Translations under genes and position numbers: made by a program
The notes under the pieces: model-generated
The model's input: only the letters and a program-made list of their open reading frames with translations
Told to the model about the DNA's origin: nothing
Database searches by the model: none
Source: CAZPKH01 sp964407165
GTDB taxonomy: Bacteria; Bacteroidota; Bacteroidia; Bacteroidales; Muribaculaceae
Reading direction: 5' to 3'
Assembly (NCBI GenBank): GCA_964407165.1
Contig: CAYOUJ010000001.1
Span: 62,001-126,000, forward strand
DNA: 64,000 nucleotides
Shown here: one piece after another, positions 53,170 through 62,077 of the stretch
Numbering within the stretch: the first letter of the stretch is position 1
Layout: every line of letters starts with the position of its first letter

Positions 53170-54252
53170 TTAAGATTTTGACGCCTTGGCGGTGATCAGG
53201 CCGCTGCCGTAGCATATATGATGGTCGGCATCGTAAATGACGGCAAACTGGCCGGGGGCTATCCCCTGCACCGGCTCATCGCTGTCAATGCGATATTCGC
53301 CATTGTCGAGGCGTGTGAGCCGTCCCAGTGTGAAGTGGGGGGTGTGGCGGTTTTTGAATGTTATTGCCACACTGTCGCACTCCCCGGGCCACGGGTCGCG
53401 GGTAATCCAGTGCATCTCTGTCAGGTAAAGCGCGCGGCCATATTGTTTCTCCGTGTCATAGCCCCGGCTGACATATATCACATTGTCGCGGATATTTTTG
53501 CGAACCACATACCATGGGCCGCCGCTGAGGCCCAGTCCCCTGCGCTGGCCGATGGTGTGGAACCAGTATCCGCGGTGTTCGCCGATCTTGCGCCCCGTCT
53601 CTATTTCTATGATCGGGCCGGTGCGAGTGCCGAGGTGGCGCTCGATGAAAGCGTTGTAGTCTATCTTGCCAAGGAAGCAGATGCCCTGGCTGTCGCGGCG
53701 GTTAGCGTTGGGCAAGCCTGCCTGCTGCGCAAGGCGGCGCACTTTGCTCTTGGGAAGGTCGCCAAGGGGGAAGATGGCGTGCTCGAGCTGCTTGTATGTA
53801 ATCTGTGCAAGGAAGTCGGTCTGGTCTTTTACGGGGTCGACGGCCGTGCAGAGGTATTTCAGTCCGTCTATCTCAGTGGTAGAGGCGTAGTGGCCGGTGG
53901 CTGTGAGATCGAAGTATTTGCCCCAGCGCTCCTCGAAGTAGCCGAACTTGATAATGCGGTTGCACATCATGTCGGGGTTGGGAGTGAGGCCCGCGCGGAC
54001 AGTGCGCAGTGCGTAGTCCATCACGTGATCCCAATACTCCTCGTGCAGCGACACCACATCAAGGGGAAGGTTGAACTTGCGGGCAATGAGACGGCACATC
54101 TCAATGTCTTCCTCGGCCGAGCAGTCGCCTTCGCCATTCTCTCCGGCGATGCGTATGTAGAAGAGATGCAGGTCAGTCAGCCCCTGCTCCAGGAGTCGCC
54201 ACAGGGCCACTGCGCTGTCTACGCCGCCGGATATGAGAACCGCTATCTTCAA
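53170..54252 (-). CDS. mnmA: tRNA-specific 2-thiouridylase
   Basis: 360 aa from TTG 54252 (KIAVLISGGVDS); no ATG or GTG exists upstream in frame because the word array follows directly. PP-loop SGGVDS (8-13), catalytic Cys97 (PDMMCNRI) and Cys192 (SQGICFLGK), and the C-terminal beta-barrel are all present. It makes 2-thiouridine at position 34 of Glu/Gln/Lys tRNAs. Confidence 0.94.
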   Translation of the reverse strand: MKIAVLISGGVDSAVALWRLLEQGLTDLHLFYIRIAGENGEGDCSAEEDIEMCRLIARKFNLPLDVVSLHEEYWDHVMDYALRTVRAGLTPNPDMMCNRIIKFGYFEERWGKYFDLTATGHYASTTEIDGLKYLCTAVDPVKDQTDFLAQITYKQLEHAIFPLGDLPKSKVRRLAQQAGLPNANRRDSQGICFLGKIDYNAFIERHLGTRTGPIIEIETGRKIGEHRGYWFHTIGQRRGLGLSGGPWYVVRKNIRDNVIYVSRGYDTEKQYGRALYLTEMHWITRDPWPGECDSVAITFKNRHTPHFTLGRLTRLDNGEYRIDSDEPVQGIAPGQFAVIYDADHHICYGSGLITAKASKS

Positions 54253-54340
54253 GTGATGAGTGATGAGTGATGAGTGATTAGTTAAATGTTCTGTGTGGTT
54301 AAGGAGTGTTGAGCGCTAATCACTAATCACTCAACACTAA
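54253..54340. repeat. AGTGATG/AGTGATTAG word array with hairpin
   Basis: Arms 54265-54281 and 54316-54332 pair over 16 of 17 bp, from the TTG start of mnmA to the 3' end of the DoxX gene. Same words as 25667-25716 and 20325-20395. Confidence 0.65.
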
Positions 54341-54347
54341 ACGCTGT

Positions 54348-54857
54348 TTATACTTCCTCTAATTGCTCCTGCTCATCCTGCCCGCGGCGGTTGATGATGT
54401 AAAGCGAGATGAAATAGTCAAGCGAAATCTTGCCCGGGCCGGCTATCAATATAAAGATGTATATGCCTATGAACATTATGGGCAGGAAGCCCGGCTGCGT
54501 GCTGTGTATCGAGTATACAGAAACGTCGGGGAGCAGCGAGGTGAGAATATAGTTCTCGGCGATGATCATCGACACGATGGGCGGGATGACTGCCAGATGT
54601 GTCAGGCAGCCGATGATTATCATGATTGAGCAGACAAGCTCAATGGTTATCATCACTATCAGCGTGGCCTCGCTGCCCATGCCGAGCACCGAGGGAAATG
54701 TCCCAACCACTGAGGAATAATTGACCAGCTGGCGGATGCCGAACTGTATGAACATAACGCCGACGAACAGGCGCAGGAACAGACGGCCGAGGTTGGAGTA
54801 TGCGTATCCTGTGCAGCGGACGAAAACGTTGGCTATAAATCGGAGTATTGCTCTCAT
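54348..54857 (-). CDS. DoxX family membrane protein
   Basis: 169 aa from ATG 54857 (RAILRFIANVFVRCTG). Four predicted helices and the DoxX pattern LGRLFLRLFVGVMFIQFGIRQLV. The family is an inner-membrane component linked to redox or sulfur metabolism. Start overlaps the stop of the DUF5106-like gene (ATGA), which suggests coupled translation and a shared redox function. Confidence 0.86.
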   Translation of the reverse strand: MRAILRFIANVFVRCTGYAYSNLGRLFLRLFVGVMFIQFGIRQLVNYSSVVGTFPSVLGMGSEATLIVMITIELVCSIMIIIGCLTHLAVIPPIVSMIIAENYILTSLLPDVSVYSIHSTQPGFLPIMFIGIYIFILIAGPGKISLDYFISLYIINRRGQDEQEQLEEV

Positions 54858-55735
54858 AAGGTGTAGAGTTTGTCGAGTATTGAAGCGGGGGTGTCGTGCT
54901 TCGATATTATGCGGCCATCGACACTTATGGTGTAGACGGTAGGCATCCTCTTGAGGTCGAATATCATTTGCCCATCGGCCACAGCGGCCACGGTCCATCC
55001 TGCAGGGGCAGATGCTGCATCTGCGCGCCAAGTGTCATCGGGCGCGTTGGGATAGACAGCCACCATACGCACAATGCCGGCATCAATCAGCGCATTGAGG
55101 CGCGAGTCGGCGCTCAGGCGTGTGCGGTCGAGACGGTAGCCCGGGTCGGCAGGGTCGTATATATATAATATTGTGACGGAGGTGGTGTCGGCCTCAGTAA
55201 TGGAGTGAAGCGACTTGGTCGTGCCATCGGGCAGAATAAGCCTGGCATCGGGAGCCCGACCGCCGAGAGGGCTGTTGCTCAGTTGGGAGTAGAGGCGTGC
55301 GTAGCGCTCGCGCCTCTCCTTGTCAATCTTCTTGTGATCTTTGCCGGCACCCAGGAATGGTATCAGCACCTCGTCGGAGGTGTATTGGGCGGAGTCGCCC
55401 AACAATTCATACTCTGCCCGCTCGATGATGAAAGCCAGGCCTTCGGGGTACTTCTTGAGCGTCTTGATGAGATTGTCAATCGAAGCGAGTGAAACCTCCC
55501 GGGAGGCGAGGGGGATAAGCTCAATGTAGACGCTGAACGCATCGGCCATGCCCTGGCGCGAAGAGAAGGCGTTGTTCCACGGGCAGCGGTCCCAATAGTG
55601 CTCGATGATATAGTCGGTGCGCTCCTGGAAGTCGGTGATGTTGGTGGGATCGGGCAGGGGAAAGTATGGGTCCTTGGCTCGTGCCATAGGCACGAGGGCG
55701 GCTAAAACAGTCAGTATAATAAGGAGTTTGCGCAT
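54854..55735 (-). CDS. DUF5106-like exported protein with thioredoxin-like domain
   Basis: 293 aa from ATG 55735. Signal peptide (MRKLLIILTVLAALVPMARA). The N-terminal helical part (TNITDFQERTDYIIEHYWDRCPW) matches DUF5106; the C-terminal half (GRAPDARLILPDGTTKSL ... VTILYIYDPADPGY) looks like a thioredoxin fold without a CXXC pair. It may hold or sense rather than reduce. Own promoter box 34 nt upstream; overlaps the DoxX gene. Confidence 0.8.
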   Translation of the reverse strand: MRKLLIILTVLAALVPMARAKDPYFPLPDPTNITDFQERTDYIIEHYWDRCPWNNAFSSRQGMADAFSVYIELIPLASREVSLASIDNLIKTLKKYPEGLAFIIERAEYELLGDSAQYTSDEVLIPFLGAGKDHKKIDKERRERYARLYSQLSNSPLGGRAPDARLILPDGTTKSLHSITEADTTSVTILYIYDPADPGYRLDRTRLSADSRLNALIDAGIVRMVAVYPNAPDDTWRADAASAPAGWTVAAVADGQMIFDLKRMPTVYTISVDGRIISKHDTPASILDKLYTL

Positions 55736-55769
55736 AGTAATCGTTACAGCGTGCAATGATTTCAAATGA

Positions 55770-55777
55770 CAAAGGTA
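55770..55777 (-). promoter_or_regulatory. -7 box of the DUF5106-like gene
   Basis: On the minus strand this reads TACCTTTG, 34 nt upstream of the ATG. Confidence 0.55.
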
Positions 55778-55859
55778 ACCATTTTTCCCGAAACTCAAAA
55801 GGGCAAATCGCAAAATAAAAAAATTTGCGCGGGGGCTTGTGTAATCAAAAAAGAATGTT

Positions 55860-55867
55860 TACCTTTG
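55860..55867 (+). promoter_or_regulatory. -7 box of rpsP
   Basis: TACCTTTG lies 44 nt before the ATG at 55912 and forms a divergent pair with the box at 55770-55777. Confidence 0.55.
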
Positions 55868-55911
55868 CACCCGCAATACAAATCACCAAACAACATTATT
55901 CACAATCATTA

Positions 55912-56445
55912 ATGGCAACTAAAATCCGTTTACAGCGCCATGGTCGCAAAGACTATGCGTTCTATCCCATTGTGATCGCCGATAGCAGAGCGCCACGAGA
56001 TGGCAAATTTATTGAAAGGATCGGTTTTTATAATCCTAACACTAATCCTGCTACAATATCTTTGAACTTCGAGCGTGCTTTGTATTGGGTGACCGTCGGT
56101 GCCCAGCCCACCGATACCGTACGCAACATCCTGTCACACGAGGGCGTCATGCTGATGAAGCACCTCATGGGCGGCGTCCGCAAGGGCGCCTTCGACGAGG
56201 CCGAGGCTCAGCGTCGTTTCGCTGCATGGAAGCAGCAGCGTCAGGCAGTAGTCGACAAGGAGGCCGCTTCCATGGCCACCAAGAAGGAGGAGGCTCTCAA
56301 GGAGCGCCTCAAGGCCGAGCAGGCCAAGAACGCCGCCAAGGCCAAGGCCGTAGCCGAGAAGAAGGCCGCCGAGGCCGCCGCTCGCGCCGAGGCTGCCGCC
56401 CAGGCCGCAGCAGAGGCTGCTGCAGCAGAGGCTCCCGCAGAATAA
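55912..56445 (+). CDS. rpsP: 30S ribosomal protein S16 with long C-terminal extension
   Basis: 177 aa from ATG 55912. Residues 1-85 are canonical S16 (ATKIRLQRHGRKDYAFYPIV, RDGKFIERIGFYNP). The rest is an Ala/Lys/Glu-rich helix (FAAWKQQRQAVVDKEAAS ... EAAAAEAPAE), the extension normal in Bacteroidota. The gene is transcribed alone from a strong promoter. Confidence 0.95.
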   Translation: MATKIRLQRHGRKDYAFYPIVIADSRAPRDGKFIERIGFYNPNTNPATISLNFERALYWVTVGAQPTDTVRNILSHEGVMLMKHLMGGVRKGAFDEAEAQRRFAAWKQQRQAVVDKEAASMATKKEEALKERLKAEQAKNAAKAKAVAEKKAAEAAARAEAAAQAAAEAAAAEAPAE

Positions 56446-56476
56446 CTTATAACTTATAGTTTATAACTTATAGTTA
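56446..56476. repeat. AACTTATA word array after rpsP
   Basis: Four copies of ACTTATA/GTTTATA directly follow the TAA stop. Same words as 16391-16420 and 63562-63597. Confidence 0.55.
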
Positions 56477-56516
56477 TATTCTGCACGACTAAGAAACAGA
56501 AACAGACCCTACACTA

Positions 56517-56550
56517 TTTGGGGGACTAACCGAAAGGTCAGTCCCCCAAA
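56517..56550. terminator. terminator hairpin with GAAA tetraloop between rpsP and gldB
   Basis: Stem TTTGGGGGACT (56517-56527) with AGTCCCCCAAA (56540-56550), one mismatch, then ACC-GAAA-GGT. A GC-rich stem with a stable tetraloop and AAA/TTT flanks works as a bidirectional terminator for the convergent genes. Confidence 0.85.
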
Positions 56551-56561
56551 TTTCGTTTGGT

Positions 56562-57488
56562 TTAGGGTTGGTATTGGGATTGTTGGAGGGCAGAGTCCGA
56601 GGTGTAGAAGGCGGGAGTGAGGAGGGATATGTAGCCGTAGGAGGGATTTTGCTTAATGAATGAGGTGACAATGCAGTAGCCTATGTAACGGGCTGCACGG
56701 GGAGGGCACTCGGGGCTGATGACTGCGGTGGCAGGAGAGGGCTCTATCAGGCGTGTCACGGCCATGGGGTCAGTGGAGTAGAGGAGCTGTTGGGTGATCA
56801 TCTCTCGCCAGATGTTGGCCTCGTTGTCCTTGAGCCACGTGTATTGTTCGGGGGTGTAGCCCATGAGCGTGGTCTCGTCGATGGAGGGCATAAGATGGTG
56901 CATGGCATAGATGACTGCACCCTCATAGAGCATTCGCTGCAACACTGTAGGCGCCTGCGCCACGAAAGGCCGACGAGAGCGCACTATTGCCTCGGCCACG
57001 TCAGGCGCAATGTACTTGACATCCTTGGTCACACGTTGATAGGGTTCGAAGGATTCATAGCCGGGATAGTCGGCACCGAGGTAATGGTTGAGTCCTATAT
57101 AAATAAATGTGTCGGCAACGATGACAATACTCTGGCGATAAGGAGTGACTATGCCGTAATAGTTGAGCGGCCCCTGGAAGTCATAGCCGTTCTTGCGCAG
57201 CTCGGCAAGAGCGTTTTCTGCCGCAGAAAGGTCGGTGAGGCGCTCACGGACATCGGGACCAAACACCTGCATGGCGGGAGATGATGCGTATGCCTTCACC
57301 CAGTCGTCATATGACTGCCCGCTGTCAGCCATCACAGAATATAGAGAGCCGAGACAGTCGGGGACTTCACCGTCGGCCATGGCGATGTCGATGCGTGTGA
57401 TATGTCCCGGCGCCTCCGAGCCGTCAGAATTGCACGCACTGAATAGCATAATTGTCCACAAAGAAAGCAGAAAAAGTAAATTTTTCAT
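56562..57488 (-). CDS. gldB: GldB-like lipoprotein
   Basis: 308 aa from ATG 57488. Lipoprotein signal (LFSACNSDG, Cys at about residue 19). GldB landmarks: IYIGLNHYLG, YPGYESFEPYQR, MLYEGAVIYAMHHLMPS, GYTPEQYTWLKDNEANIWREM and PPRAARYIGYCIVTSF. GldB is required for gliding in flavobacteria; in non-gliding gut Bacteroidales its role is unclear. Divergent from the amidase gene. Confidence 0.85.
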   Translation of the reverse strand: MKNLLFLLSLWTIMLFSACNSDGSEAPGHITRIDIAMADGEVPDCLGSLYSVMADSGQSYDDWVKAYASSPAMQVFGPDVRERLTDLSAAENALAELRKNGYDFQGPLNYYGIVTPYRQSIVIVADTFIYIGLNHYLGADYPGYESFEPYQRVTKDVKYIAPDVAEAIVRSRRPFVAQAPTVLQRMLYEGAVIYAMHHLMPSIDETTLMGYTPEQYTWLKDNEANIWREMITQQLLYSTDPMAVTRLIEPSPATAVISPECPPRAARYIGYCIVTSFIKQNPSYGYISLLTPAFYTSDSALQQSQYQP

Positions 57489-57508
57489 AACAAGTTGCAA
57501 TTTTGGGG

Positions 57509-57516
57509 CAAAGATA
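57509..57516 (-). promoter_or_regulatory. -7 box of gldB
   Basis: On the minus strand this reads TATCTTTG, 20 nt upstream of the gldB ATG. Confidence 0.55.
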
Positions 57517-57530
57517 CGCGAATTTTTGCG

Positions 57531-57538
57531 TAAATTTG
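57531..57538 (+). promoter_or_regulatory. -7 box of the amidase gene
   Basis: TAAATTTG ends 7 nt before the ATG at 57546, so the mRNA is probably leaderless. It forms a divergent pair with the gldB box. Confidence 0.6.
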
Positions 57539-57545
57539 CGCGTCG

Positions 57546-58607
57546 ATGCAAAAAATGCTTAAAGTCATATTGCTTGCACTGGCGCTTCTTGTCGGCCACA
57601 TAGCCGTGGAAGCCCGTGACTTTGTGGTAGTTGTGGATGCCGGCCACGGCGGAAGCGACCCCGGGGCACCGGGCAAATCGTCGCGCGAGAAGGACATATC
57701 CCTTGCCGTGGCAATGGAGCTTGGCAAACAACTGAAGAAACAAAAAGGGGTGAAGGTTGTATACACCCGCACCGCCGACAAGTATGTGTCGCTGGCCGAC
57801 CGGTGTGTGATAGCCAATAACGCCGGCGCCGACCTCTTTATCTCGATACACTGCGACGCCGCTGAGCTAAACCCCGAATCTGCCAAAGGCAGCACCGTGT
57901 TCTACCCCAACGTAAAGATTGACCCATCAACCGGCGCCACACCGGCTAAGAAGGAAAAGGCCGACACTGCCAAGTCAGGCTCGACACCCAAAAACGCCCG
58001 AAGCGACAACGATGCCCAACAGCTGATTGCCCTGAGCGCCAACTTTGGACGCACGGCCCTTGCAAACATGGTCAGTGACGCCGGATGCACGTCGCGGGGC
58101 GTGGTGCAGCGCGGGCTCTACGTACTGCAATACACCACGATGCCGGCCGTGCTGGTTGAGCTCGACTATATCTGCAACCCCGAGCGGGAGGAGTTTCTGC
58201 TCAACGAGAAAAACCAGAAGAAGCTTGCCCATGCCATAGCGGACGCGGTCAAGACATACCGCAAGGATGCCAAGACCGACCGCAGCGAGACCAAGAGCAC
58301 GAACGGATCAAAGAAAGAAACCAAAAAGGAGACCAAGAAGGAAACCCAAAAAGACACCTCCAAGAGCACAGCCGGCCAAACGATATATAAGGTTCAGTTC
58401 ATGACCTCACCAAGGCAGCTGGCCGACGGTGACTCCCGCTTCAAGGGGCTTAGCCCGGTGGAGTGGTACAAGGACGGTAACACATATAAATATACTTACG
58501 GCGCTGCCGCCACTGTCGCGGAGGCGCAGAAAATACAGACTGAGGTGCGCAAACTTTTCCCGGACGCGTTCATTATAACCACAAAAGACGGCGTCAGAAT
58601 TAAATAG
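57546..58607 (+). CDS. N-acetylmuramoyl-L-alanine amidase
   Basis: 353 aa. Signal peptide (about 1-23), Amidase_3 domain with VVDAGHGGSDPGAPG (His34), Glu48, FISIHCDAAE and VLVELDYICNPEREEFL, then a low-complexity Lys/Thr-rich linker (about 240-275) and a C-terminal SPOR-like domain. It cleaves the peptide from glycan in peptidoglycan, probably at the septum. The linker separates the catalytic and targeting parts. mlaD follows on the same strand. Confidence 0.9.
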   Translation: MQKMLKVILLALALLVGHIAVEARDFVVVVDAGHGGSDPGAPGKSSREKDISLAVAMELGKQLKKQKGVKVVYTRTADKYVSLADRCVIANNAGADLFISIHCDAAELNPESAKGSTVFYPNVKIDPSTGATPAKKEKADTAKSGSTPKNARSDNDAQQLIALSANFGRTALANMVSDAGCTSRGVVQRGLYVLQYTTMPAVLVELDYICNPEREEFLLNEKNQKKLAHAIADAVKTYRKDAKTDRSETKSTNGSKKETKKETKKETQKDTSKSTAGQTIYKVQFMTSPRQLADGDSRFKGLSPVEWYKDGNTYKYTYGAAATVAEAQKIQTEVRKLFPDAFIITTKDGVRIK

Positions 58608-58619
58608 CCACTGCTCCAG

Positions 58620-58660
58620 TCTGCACACTGAACACTGAATACTGAAAACTGAATACTCAT
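58620..58660. repeat. ACTGAACACTGAATACTG word array before mlaD
   Basis: Five ACTGAA/ACTGAATA words between the amidase stop and the mlaD start. Confidence 0.55.
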
Positions 58661-58666
58661 CAAAAT

Positions 58667-59590
58667 ATGAAAAAATTATTCTCCAAGGAGCTGCTGATAG
58701 GCATCACCGTGCTGCTTACGCTGCTGATACTCTACTTCGGCATCGAATACCTCAAGGGCATCAACGTATTCCACTCGGCCAATTACTACTACGCATCGTA
58801 TACCAACGTAGCCGGGCTTGCACAGAGCGCGCCGGTGACGGTCAATGGCTACAAGGTGGGCCTTGTAAGGGAGATCAATTATGAGTACGACAATCCCGGC
58901 CACGTGCGAGTGGAGCTTAGCCTCAACAAGGAGCTGAAGCTGCCGCAGGGCACACAGGCTGTGCTCGTGACCGACATGCTCGGCACATCGACCATCGAGC
59001 TTCACATGGCCACGTCAGGCACCTACCACAAGGTAGGCGACGAGCTAATAGGAGTCAACTCAAAGGGGTTGATGGACAACCTTTCCGGAGAGATGCTCCC
59101 CAACATCAATGCCATACTTCCTCATGTCGACTCGCTGTTGCTGGCCGTGACCGACATTGTCACAGACCCGGCCCTGACAAACTCGGTACGCCGGCTCGAC
59201 AATGTGATGGCCAACCTCGAGAGCGCCACGGCAAGCCTGTCGGTGGCCATGAAGAATGTGCCCTCCATCACATCGGGTGCCTCGTCTACCATGGGCAACG
59301 TTGACGAGCTTACCCGCAACCTGGCTGCCATCTCAGCCGACCTCAAGGCCGTGTCGGCCCAGCTCGGCACTCTGCCCATCGACTCGACGTATCAAAATAT
59401 CCATGCCATCACGCAAAACCTCGATGCCATCACCACCAGTCTCAACAGCGATGAGTCGTCGCTTGGGCTGCTGCTTCGAGACCCCGGGCTTTACAACAAC
59501 CTCAACAACTCGGCGGCTCACCTCGACTCGATACTCCTCGACATGCAGCGGTGCCCGAAGCGGTATATCCCCGCAATCAAGATATTCTAA
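58667..59590 (+). CDS. MlaD/MCE-family lipid transport protein
   Basis: 307 aa. N-terminal membrane helix (about 10-28), one MCE domain (about 38-115, YTNVAGLAQSAPVTVNGYKVGLV and VTDMLGTSTIEL), then a helical tail (about 120-300) of repeated DNVMANL/NLDAIT heptads. MCE proteins form hexamers that carry phospholipids between membranes. No Mla ATPase or permease gene is adjacent in the window. Confidence 0.87.
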   Translation: MKKLFSKELLIGITVLLTLLILYFGIEYLKGINVFHSANYYYASYTNVAGLAQSAPVTVNGYKVGLVREINYEYDNPGHVRVELSLNKELKLPQGTQAVLVTDMLGTSTIELHMATSGTYHKVGDELIGVNSKGLMDNLSGEMLPNINAILPHVDSLLLAVTDIVTDPALTNSVRRLDNVMANLESATASLSVAMKNVPSITSGASSTMGNVDELTRNLAAISADLKAVSAQLGTLPIDSTYQNIHAITQNLDAITTSLNSDESSLGLLLRDPGLYNNLNNSAAHLDSILLDMQRCPKRYIPAIKIF

Positions 59591-59620
59591 GGCAGATTTA
59601 GACACAGTCTAAATATTTCA

Positions 59621-59784
59621 GGGCGCCTGCGGGTTGGCCTTTTCAGCCCTTTAGGCGCCCAAAATGTTTCACATTGGGTGTGAAACAGTCCCTGCATCAC
59701 ACTTAACATTTTATCAATCTTTACACTAACCATAGTAAAATTACCATCTATTGAACCAAAATGTTAATAACTTTATAACATTTT
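59621..59784 (+). promoter_or_regulatory. structured region upstream of dnaA with four AAAATGTT sites
   Basis: Within the 285-bp gap (59591-59875): a hairpin GGGCGCCT/AGGCGCCC (59621-59660), a perfect 9-bp hairpin TGTTTCACA (59665-59687), and the octamer AAAATGTT four times, two direct (59661-59668, 59758-59765) and two inverted (59705-59712, 59777-59784). The last two form a perfect 9-bp hairpin. It could hold the dnaA promoter and an operator; no clear DnaA box cluster is visible. Confidence 0.5.
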
Positions 59785-59875
59785 GAGTTTCAGGATACTT
59801 ACGACTCGGCTAAATTATCCAAAAAAAAATTTCATTGTTTTATTAATTTTTTTTGGGGAATTTTGCATTACCGAA

Positions 59876-61273
59876 ATGACCAATCCCGAGCAGCATATTG
59901 AGCTTTGGAATCGCTTCCTCTCGTTTGTCCACGACAATATTGACGAAGCGATGTTTGACGCATGGTTTCGCCCGCTGTCTTCGATGAGTTTCGAGGACGG
60001 GTGCCTCACGCTCGACGTGCCGTCGGAATATTTCATAGAGCAGATAGAGGCCATGTTCCCGCGCGTGCTTCAGGCCGGGTTGCGCAAGGTTTATGGCGAC
60101 GGGCTTAAGAAGCTCTGCTACCACTATTACCAGATCAACAACGAGCCCGACACGGAGGTGATTCAGACCACCTCTTACTCATCTCCGGCCGTCGGCGCCA
60201 AGCCGGGCAGAGGTGTCAACCCGTTTGTGCACACTCCGCAAGTGGTGGAGTTTGACCCTCAGCTCAATCCCAAATACAACTTTGAGAACTATTGCTGTAG
60301 CGCCTCCAACAAGATAGCGCTGTCGATAGGGGAGAGCATCGCCAACAACCCGAGGATGCGCACATTCAACCCGCTGTTTGTCTTCGGCCCCAGCGGCTGC
60401 GGCAAGACGCACCTGATACAGGCCATCGGCATCCGCATCAAGGAGCGCGACCCGCGCATGCGCGTGCTCTATGTGCCGGCACGCCTGTTTGAGACGCAGT
60501 TCACGCAAAACATCAAAGACCACATCAACGACTTCTATTACTTCTACCAGAGCATTGATGTGCTTATCATAGACGACATACAGGACTTCATCGGTAAGCC
60601 CAAGACCCAAAACGCCTTCTATTACATCTTCAACCACCTGATACAGAACGGCCGCCATCTCATACTGTCGAGCGACTGCCGGCCGGCACAGATGGAGGGG
60701 ATGGAGGCACGGCTGCTCTCGCGCTTCCGCCAGGGCATGACATGCGAGCTTGAGCGTCCCGACTATGAACTGCGCCTCAGCGTGCTCAAGATGAAGGCAG
60801 AGCAAGACGGCCTGCGCCTCCCCGAGGAGGTGATGGACTTCATCGCCGAGAACGTCACCGACAGCATCCGCGAGCTCGAGGGCATTGTGGTTTCGTTGAT
60901 AGCCCATGCAACGGTGCTCAACTGTGACATCGACCTTTCGCTTGCTCGCACGGTAGTAGGCAACGCTGTGAAGATCAACAAGCGGCAGCTCAACTTTGAG
61001 ATGATAGCCGACACGGTGGCTCAGCATTACGGGCTGGAGACCGACGTGCTGTTCACCAAGACACGCAAGCGTGACATCTCCGATGCCCGCCAGTTGGTGA
61101 TGTATCTGGCCAAGAAGCATGCCAAGATGTCGTTCAAAGCCATCGGCCTGCGCCTCGACCGCACGCATGCCACCGTACTCTACGCCTGCAACCAGACCGA
61201 GCAGCGCCTGCCCCTTGACAAAAAGCTGCGCGACGACGTCGCCGCCATCGAGAAAGCCCTGCTTAATGCATAA
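59876..61273 (+). CDS. dnaA: chromosomal replication initiator protein DnaA
   Basis: 465 aa from ATG 59876; the upstream frame is AT-rich and not protein-like. Domain I (about 1-85), AAA+ domain with GPSGCGKTHL and IIDDIQDFIG, and C-terminal DNA-binding domain IV with the helix-turn-helix signature (LRLDRTHATVLYACNQ). It binds DnaA boxes at the origin. Its last codons and stop come from a TGCATAA word array. Confidence 0.96.
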   Translation: MTNPEQHIELWNRFLSFVHDNIDEAMFDAWFRPLSSMSFEDGCLTLDVPSEYFIEQIEAMFPRVLQAGLRKVYGDGLKKLCYHYYQINNEPDTEVIQTTSYSSPAVGAKPGRGVNPFVHTPQVVEFDPQLNPKYNFENYCCSASNKIALSIGESIANNPRMRTFNPLFVFGPSGCGKTHLIQAIGIRIKERDPRMRVLYVPARLFETQFTQNIKDHINDFYYFYQSIDVLIIDDIQDFIGKPKTQNAFYYIFNHLIQNGRHLILSSDCRPAQMEGMEARLLSRFRQGMTCELERPDYELRLSVLKMKAEQDGLRLPEEVMDFIAENVTDSIRELEGIVVSLIAHATVLNCDIDLSLARTVVGNAVKINKRQLNFEMIADTVAQHYGLETDVLFTKTRKRDISDARQLVMYLAKKHAKMSFKAIGLRLDRTHATVLYACNQTEQRLPLDKKLRDDVAAIEKALLNA

Positions 61274-61290
61274 TGCATAATGCATAATTA
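61262..61290. repeat. TAATGCA word array overlapping the dnaA stop
   Basis: Four AATGCATAA words; the first encodes the final residues Asn-Ala and the TAA stop of DnaA. Same family as 24415-24487. Confidence 0.55.
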
Positions 61291-61327
61291 TAGGCTTTTG
61301 TAATTTTAAGTATCCCTTTCATAAGCC

Positions 61328-62077
61328 ATGAACCCCTATTTTACATCCCGCCGAAGCATACGTGCATTTACCTCCCAACCTGTCAGCGAGGAGCTGCTTA
61401 ACGCTGTCCTTGAGGCTGCCGTTCATGCGCCGAACACGGGCAACATGCAGCTTTACAGCGTAGTGGTTACGCGCACCGAAGAGGGCAAGCAGGCGTTGGC
61501 CCCCCTGCACTTCAACCAGCCGGCCGTCACTGCGGCTTCCGTGGTGCTCACAGTGTGCCTCGATGTCAACCGCTACTGCAAGTGGTGCCGTCAGCGCAGG
61601 GCTGTGCCGGGGATGGACAACTTCCAGACCTTTGTCTACTCGCTTATCGACGCCACCATCTTCGCCCAGCAGATAGTCTCAGCCGCTGAAATGGAGGGTC
61701 TTGGCACATGCCACATGGGTACTACTACATACACAGCACCTGAGATAGCGCGCGTATTGGAGCTTCCCGCAGGAGTTGTGCCCGTTTGCACCGTCACGAT
61801 GGGCTACCCGGCAGTCGACCCGCCGGTGACGGAGCGGCTGCCGCTGGAGGCCGTGGTGCATCAGGAGCGTTACCATGACTATACCACAGCCGACATCGAC
61901 CGCCTCTACGGCCCGAAAGAGGCGCTCCCGGACAATATACAGTACACCGCCGACAATGGCAAGGAAACGCTTGCCCAGGTGTTTACCGACATACGCTACA
62001 CCAAGCGTGACAACGAGCATTTCTCAGAGGTGCTGTATAAATTTTTGAAAGTCCACGGATTCCCTTTCCCGGAGTAA
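61328..62077 (+). CDS. nitroreductase family protein
   Basis: 249 aa FMN-dependent oxidoreductase. SRRSIRAFTSQPVSEELL binds FMN phosphate, followed by APNTGNMQLYSVVV and GLGTCHMGTTTYTAPEIARVLELPAGVVPVCTVTMGYP. Similar enzymes reduce nitroaromatics, quinones or flavin. The substrate is unknown. Its TAA stop doubles as the 3-bp direct repeat next to the MITE at 62078-62259. Confidence 0.9.
   Translation: MNPYFTSRRSIRAFTSQPVSEELLNAVLEAAVHAPNTGNMQLYSVVVTRTEEGKQALAPLHFNQPAVTAASVVLTVCLDVNRYCKWCRQRRAVPGMDNFQTFVYSLIDATIFAQQIVSAAEMEGLGTCHMGTTTYTAPEIARVLELPAGVVPVCTVTMGYPAVDPPVTERLPLEAVVHQERYHDYTTADIDRLYGPKEALPDNIQYTADNGKETLAQVFTDIRYTKRDNEHFSEVLYKFLKVHGFPFPE

Noticed and set aside
59591..59875. Chromosomal origin next to dnaA
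   Set aside because: Only one near match to a DnaA box (TTATCCAAA at about 59816) and no cluster; dnaA location alone is not enough.
60179..61285. Open frame of 368 codons on the minus strand
   Set aside because: Antisense to dnaA; no recognisable protein features.
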